13,234 nucleotides of DNA from the NCBI GenBank assembly GCA_026770595.1, contig MU634325.1, forward strand, positions 1-13,234, read 5' to 3'. Shown here piece by piece: positions 9,048-13,234 of this stretch (its first letter is position 1; each line of letters begins with the position of its first letter). The notes under the pieces were generated by a model, which had not been told where the DNA came from, did not search any database, and worked only from the letters and a program-made list of their open reading frames with translations. The translations under genes and the position numbers were made by a program. The DNA is from Ochromonadaceae sp. CCMP2298 (Eukaryota; Sar; Synurophyceae; Ochromonadales; Ochromonadaceae).

Positions 9048-9055
9048 TACCGGTA
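9048..9055. promoter_or_regulatory. TACCGGTA palindrome, copy 3
   Basis: Exact 8-bp palindrome 3 bp after the inverted repeat at 9025-9044, in the HAD/NAPE-PLD tail-to-tail region. Unlike the other two copies it is not upstream of a gene, which argues against a simple promoter-element reading. Confidence 0.3.
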
Positions 9056-9384
9056 GTTGCTTGTGCAGGAGAGAGAAAGCGGTCATAAAAGCGGATTACC
9101 ACGACACCTCACACTGTCACAGCGACTCCTACCGGGTAATAATCTAATCAAAACACATACGAACCTTGCTCGAGGGAGCCCTCGCCTTGGGTGTGCGCAC
9201 ATTGCGAAACGTTTGTACATTTGAGAGAGGAGTATGCAATTAAATCACATGTTGTTCGATCGTGGAAGCTACTTGTGCCTGTGACGAGGACCGAACTTTT
9301 GGTTACGGAGCAACATGCAAACAAATCTCTATCATGTTTGAATATAACGTAAGTTGGGATCATTTCTCCCTAAGACCCTGCATG

Positions 9385-9390
9385 TTTATT
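9385..9390 (-). terminator. Candidate polyadenylation signal (AATAAA) for NAPE-PLD
   Basis: The canonical AATAAA hexamer on the minus strand lies about 30 nt past the TAA at 9423-9421. It is the only AATAAA I found directly after a stop codon in this window, so this organism may not depend on it. Confidence 0.4.
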
Positions 9391-9420
9391 GTATCGACAG
9401 CACTATCACCTAGCGGTATA

Positions 9421-10728
9421 TTAACTAGCTTTCTTCTGATGTTGCAATAACTGCTCCAGGAACTCTCCGAAAACAGATGCGTTTTGGGTCGCAAAATCAG
9501 ACGGAGACGACTCGTCTATGTAGAGAGTCTCCCCGTGACTCATGGTATAAAAATCCTCCACTGGCACCTTGGCTACATCGCGCGAGCGAGCCAGCTCCAG
9601 TGCCGGCTCAACTGGGTCTTCGTCGGCCATGGGGAAGGTGCCCCAGTGGATTCCGAAGGAGCGCTTCGCCTTGAGGTCTAGGTGTATCTGTACCGCCTCC
9701 TCAGGGTTGCAGTGCACGTCCCTCATGAACCACCTAGGCTCGTAGGCTCCTATGGGAATGGCTGCGAGATCGAAGGGCCCGAAGGTGTCCCCGATCTGCT
9801 TGAACACTGGGCAGTAGCCTGTGTCGCCAGTGAAGAAGAAGCGGCTCTGCGGGGAGAGCACCGCGAAAGACCCCCACAAGCATGTGTTCCTATCAAAAAG
9901 CCCTCTTGCTGTCCAGTGCTTAGTGGGCGTGAATATGATCTCAATGTTGGCACCATTGGGAGCGAGGTACTGGTGCGACTGCCACCAGTCCAGCTCCACG
10001 CAGTTGGTTACGCCCATCTCTGCCAGCAGCTGCTTCACGCCGAGGGGGACAAGCCTACAAGGAGGATAAGATGAGTGAGGAGTCTTATGAGAATAGGGTG
10101 GTAGAGGGTGAACGTAGAGGGTGAGGCGAATCTGGGAGTAGGATCTGGTAGGCCCTCACCACAGGGCCTTGTTGCCTATGCGCACGGCGGACTTCTCGTC
10201 CAGGTGGTCGAAGTGCGTGTGCGAGAGCAGCACCACGTCCACCTTCAGGTCCTCGATCTCGATTGGCGGGTTGATGTATCGCTTGGGTCCGGAGAAGCTG
10301 ACTGGCGAGCAGCGCTCGCTCCACAGTGGGTCTGTGAGGAAGAAGGCCCCCTCGGCTTGGTAGAGACAGGTGGCGTGCCCGATCCAGGTGCAGTGCGGCT
10401 TCTCAGTCCCCCTGCACTTCTGCCGGTCCACTGTAGTGGGTCGAATGAGGTCTATTGAATCAGTCTTCAGATTAAGCTTCATCTGCGTCCTCGTGAGCAA
10501 GTATTTGAGCACATCTCTGGCCTTCTTCTCCGTCTGGCTGGTCCACGGGCTGATGAATCTGCCGTTCAGCTTCTTGGCCAGGGGTAGCTGCAAAGTTCCC
10601 AGCCGCTTCTGCTCGATTTTGTGTGAGGACTCTCCGAATATCATCTCGCGGAGGCTCAGGTAGGGCCGCCGGCAAAGACCAACAGCACTGCCGCGCACCG
10701 CATGCCTGCACAGCTTGTTGCTCAGCAT
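9421..10728 (-). CDS. NAPEPLD: N-acyl-phosphatidylethanolamine phospholipase D-like metallo-hydrolase
   Basis: In animals NAPE-PLD releases N-acylethanolamines, including anandamide, from membrane N-acyl-phosphatidylethanolamine with a two-zinc centre. Two exons: one ending at 10160 and 10054-9421. The intron is 10159-10055 (GTGAGG...TTGTAG). Counting from the ATG at 10728, the product is 400 residues (human 393). The metal motif HTHFDH is at 170-175. TWIGHAT, LTDPLWSERCSP and GPKRY come before it. After it come TPTKHW (H236), FFFTGDTGYCP (D267), IPIGAYEPRWFM and HWGTF (H326), so every known zinc ligand is present. The first 27 residues are rich in Arg and hydrophobics and could target an organelle. 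The start is uncertain: the same frame stays open to an ATG at 11352, with other ATGs such as 10929, which would give up to 608 residues; 10728 is chosen because it matches the family length. Substrate is inferred from the family. Confidence 0.87.
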
Positions 10729-11462
10729 CGTGGAAGTTCGCAACCTCCTGAGGTGATACGGCCTGCTTCTCCCGCCGCAGCCGATCTCAGCAGCAGTGCC
10801 GACTCTACCACCAGGGTGGTGCACGCAGGAACCCTGATTGTGCCATCGCTGTCCATTGAATGATGGGGAAAAGAGGGGTGAGCGAAGCGTCCAGATTCCT
10901 CTGGACATATCAAAACCCAACACATTCATGTCCAAGATATGGAAGATAATGCAATTTTGATATTCAAGAGGCGGTCTTTTCAGTGGTTTGGAATGAGCTC
11001 TCTCATCGATTTTATTCGAGCACTCCAGCATTCTGGTGCCCTCCCACAGTCTCCACAGAGCATCCCAGTCGGCAGTCCACTGTTGGGCCTCTAGCGGTGC
11101 AGAAGGGCGCATCGGGTGCGCGCTTTGTTTGCTGAAAATGGCGGAGGGCGTAGTTCGAATGCGACTTGCATTGGTCGACCCGTCGATGTACCAGGAACCC
11201 AGGTCCATCCAGTCCTTCCGACCGCTTCTTTCGGCGTTGAAATCTGCACCAACAGTTGCTGATGCGTTGCGGAATGAATTGACGGAGGCCACTCTGGCAA
11301 GACTGACTTTTTCCTTGCGCGAGTCAATGGAGGTAACTAACTCTATTGCCACGCTTCCTTGCCGCCTTGCTCCCTTACCCCATTATGCTGCCCTGCGACT
11401 AACATCAACCTGGTTAACTTACGTAGAGACTGTGCGGAAGAGATGCTCCCCACCCTCGGCCC
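10729..11462. promoter_or_regulatory. Divergent region between NAPE-PLD (-) and SMARCC gene (+)
   Basis: Up to 734 bp between the chosen start codons. The minus-strand NAPE-PLD frame is open through most of it (to 11352) without resembling NAPE-PLD proteins, and a plus-strand frame (11036-11584) is also open, without motifs. I treat both as chance or as a possible N-terminal extension. It contains GGGGAAAAG at about 10864, the reverse complement of the CTTTTCCCC in the SNF1 promoter region. It must hold both promoters unless the NAPE-PLD start is further upstream. Confidence 0.4.
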
Positions 11463-13234
11463 ATGACGAAAATCCCATCAGCTTTGTTCGAGAACTTTGC
11501 TCCCAACGGAGCGCTGCATGCGATGCTCCTTTTCCTCTGCAACGAGGCCTCAAAACTGGGCCTGCCACCCAGCAAGCTTTTTGATCGTGAGGAGAGCAGC
11601 TTGAAGCAGCTGCTGTCGGAGATGGATCAGGAGTTGAGGAAGGTGGGTTCCCCGCAACTCTTATTCCCCACCCACGCTCGTATTAGCGTATTAGCGTATT
11701 ATCGTATTATCGTATTATCGTATGATGCCATCTCTGAACCTGATCCCTCAATACCTACACAGAACGAGCTGCTACAAGGACCTAGGGTCTTCCTCAACAA
11801 GGTTCCCGTGGGCAAGATCAACGAGCTGTCGAGGATCGTGGTGGCGCACGGCGGTTCGATCGTCCCCTCCGAGGAGGCGGCCTCCCACGTGATCGACTGG
11901 AATGAGGACGTAGACGGAGCGGACACCGCAGCAGACGACTACATCCGCATCCTGGAGCTCAGGGAGGGCGAGGAGAATGCCTCAGCGCTGGTGCACTGGT
12001 GGTACTACCCCGACTCCTACAACGAGTGGATACCCTCCTCCGAGATAAACGCCAACGACCCCCCCGATCTGCAGTCGCTCTACCCCCCCACGCGCGCAAA
12101 GTACTACGTCTGCTGCAGATACATCCTGGACTGCGCAGCTTTCAACGAGTGGGGCAACTCGTTTGACTACGAGAATGAGAACGAGTACACGGACGAGAAC
12201 GAGGTACTGGACGAGGAGAAGACAAGCGCTCCGGGGGTGGCCACTGCCAAGAAGTCACGGGGCAGGAAGAGGTTCAGCCAGCTGGCCTCCTCGAAGAAGG
12301 AGGAGAAGGTGACTGGTGTGGTGGTGGGCTCCGTTGCGGGGGTGGAGAAGCTGCTGCCTGATGCGATTCCGAAGTCGCTGACCTCCTCTGTAAAGACAGT
12401 AGAGGTGGGGGCTGCTGGGGCGGAGGTGAGGGCGCCCACTGCGGGGGCCAAGCGGAAGCTAGAGGAGGAGGAGACAGAGACCTGGGCTCGGCCTGAGTGG
12501 TACATCGACGACAAAGTGTCAGCCTTCGAGGGGCGCCTGCTGGGAGCCGTCTGCGCGCATGAGCCAGCAGAGTACCTCAAGCTGCGCAACGCCATCGTCG
12601 CCATCTGCAGACAGAGCCCCCTGAACTACATCTCTGGCACAGACGTGCGCAGAAAGCTGCCCGGAGATGTGTCAAAGATTCTGAAGATCCACACCTTCCT
12701 GAGCAGCTCGAATGTGATAAACCAGGGTGCGATACGAGAAGCGCGCACAGACCCCCCTAGCCTGTTCCTCAGCAGTGGTGCGGTCGAGCCGACTGTGGAG
12801 GCGCCCACTTTAGGGGACGATTCCCTACTCGCTTTGGCCGCCAAGCACCAAGACCACAGCAATATCGACTGGGTGGCGGTGGCAGCGGAGCCCAGTATGC
12901 AGGCTAGGAAGTACTCCGCGGCGGACTGCGCGGCGCGCTTCATCGCTCTGCAGCTGCCTATGGGCGGCACCGAGGTGGACCAGGGGAAGAGCTGGATCAG
13001 CACGCTCTCGGATGCGCTGGCAGTGATCAGCAAAGTAAGTTACCCTCAGGACCCCAGAATGTACCCAACCCTTGACACCCGCTGTTTCCCCTCATTCTTT
13101 AGTCCTCAGGCCTCGCGCCCGTGCTGGAGTCTGCAGTACTGTTCACACTGCGAGAGGGCGTGGCCCAGCAGCAGCTCAAGGCAGGCCTGGACAGCCACCT
13201 GCTCTCAGCCCAATACCTGCAGACCAAGCTGGAC
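11463..13234 (+). CDS. SMARCC: SWI3/SMARCC-type SWI/SNF chromatin-remodelling core subunit (3' end off the window)
   Basis: Scaffold subunit of SWI/SNF (BAF/RSC) nucleosome remodellers. Exons are 11463-11642, 11763-13034 and 13103 to the right edge; the introns are 120 nt (GTGGGT...CACAG) and 68 nt (GTAAGT...TTTAG). 528 residues are visible. Residues 1-60 carry the SMARCC N-terminal block (KIPSALFENFAPNGALHAML). Residues 67-106 are BRCT-like (VFLNKVPVGKINELSRIVV, then AHGGSIV). Residues 136-149 are the hallmark LVHWWYYPDSYNEW. Residues 180-300 are a charged linker. The SWIRM domain is at about 301-385 (WARPEWY, YLKLRNAIVAICR, LPGDVSKILKIHTFL). A degenerate SANT-like segment is at about 412-461 (LLALAAKH, IDWVAVA, AARFIALQLPM). 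The C-terminal leucine-zipper region is not reached. The Met falls right at the first conserved block, so an upstream exon could be missing. Animal family members begin earlier. Confidence 0.92.
   Translation, partial: MTKIPSALFENFAPNGALHAMLLFLCNEASKLGLPPSKLFDREESSLKQLLSEMDQELRKVGSPQLLFPTHARISVLAYYRIIVLSYDAISEPDPSIPTQNELLQGPRVFLNKVPVGKINELSRIVVAHGGSIVPSEEAASHVIDWNEDVDGADTAADDYIRILELREGEENASALVHWWYYPDSYNEWIPSSEINANDPPDLQSLYPPTRAKYYVCCRYILDCAAFNEWGNSFDYENENEYTDENEVLDEEKTSAPGVATAKKSRGRKRFSQLASSKKEEKVTGVVVGSVAGVEKLLPDAIPKSLTSSVKTVEVGAAGAEVRAPTAGAKRKLEEEETETWARPEWYIDDKVSAFEGRLLGAVCAHEPAEYLKLRNAIVAICRQSPLNYISGTDVRRKLPGDVSKILKIHTFLSSSNVINQGAIREARTDPPSLFLSSGAVEPTVEAPTLGDDSLLALAAKHQDHSNIDWVAVAAEPSMQARKYSAADCAARFIALQLPMGGTEVDQGKSWISTLSDALAVISKVSYPQDPRMYPTLDTRCFPSFFSPQASRPCWSLQYCSHCERAWPSSSSRQAWTATCSQPNTCRPSW
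11681..11720 (+). repeat. 8-bp tandem repeat TATTA(G/T)CG in SMARCC intron 1
   Basis: Five consecutive 8-bp units (two TATTAGCG, then three TATTATCG), followed by a partial TATGATGC. It occupies a third of the 120-nt intron 11643-11762 and is AT-rich against the GC-rich exons. Length changes would not affect the reading frame because it is spliced out. Confidence 0.9.

Larger units (their letters stand above)
8961..9420. other. Shared 3' region between convergent HAD and NAPE-PLD genes
   Basis: 460 bp without a supportable gene. It contains a near-perfect palindrome at 9025-9044, a TACCGGTA at 9048-9055, a small inverted repeat CGAGGG-AG-CCCTCG at 9171-9184, and an AATAAA on the minus strand at 9390-9385. 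The open frames here (about 60-70 codons) show no motif. Confidence 0.5.

Noticed and set aside
9240-9275. tRNA-like B-box (TGTTCGATCGTGG)
   Set aside because: No matching A-box, acceptor stem or anticodon arm at the right spacing.
11036-11584. 182-codon plus-strand frame
   Set aside because: It runs in a different frame from the SMARCC first exon, shows no motif, and overlaps the promoter region.

Overview
The window looks like nuclear DNA of a compact, GC-rich, flagellated microbial eukaryote (a protist or alga). The reasons are ten short spliceosomal introns (62 to 145 nt, all GT...AG, with GTRAG-like donors), eukaryote-type proteins (an SNF1/AMPK kinase, a SWI/SNF core subunit, an F-box protein, eukaryotic argininosuccinate synthase) and CFAP52, a protein of motile cilia. 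I cannot place it in a phylum from these genes. I see no plasmid, phage, transposon, CRISPR, rRNA or convincing tRNA.

Layout, left to right: (1) minus strand, 507 to the left edge: 5' end of an SNF1/AMPK catalytic subunit. (2) plus strand, 1216-1981: two-exon single-pass membrane protein of unknown function, with a 9-nt minisatellite at its 3' splice site. (3) minus strand, 4477-2105: five-exon CFAP52-like WD40 protein. (4) plus strand, 5073-6114: F-box/leucine-rich-repeat protein with a reading-frame break in an A7 run. (5) minus strand, 7835-6552: intronless argininosuccinate synthase. (6) plus strand, 8181-8960: intronless HAD-fold protein with a signal peptide. (7) minus strand, about 10728-9421: two-exon NAPE-PLD-like metallo-beta-lactamase phospholipase D with all metal ligands retained. 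(8) plus strand, 11463 to the right edge: SWI3/SMARCC chromatin-remodelling subunit, 3' end missing.

The eight genes alternate strand without exception, so every intergenic space is either a shared head-to-head promoter region (345 to about 734 bp) or a shared tail-to-tail 3' region (123, 437 and 460 bp). The products do not form one pathway: they cover energy signalling, ciliary structure, probable protein ubiquitination, arginine synthesis, lipid-amide metabolism and chromatin remodelling. I found no clear new multi-gene system. The points most worth a second look are the F-box frameshift, the secreted HAD protein, the orphan membrane protein with its repeat-built splice acceptor, the TACCGGTA palindrome found three times and only in noncoding DNA, and the strict strand alternation.
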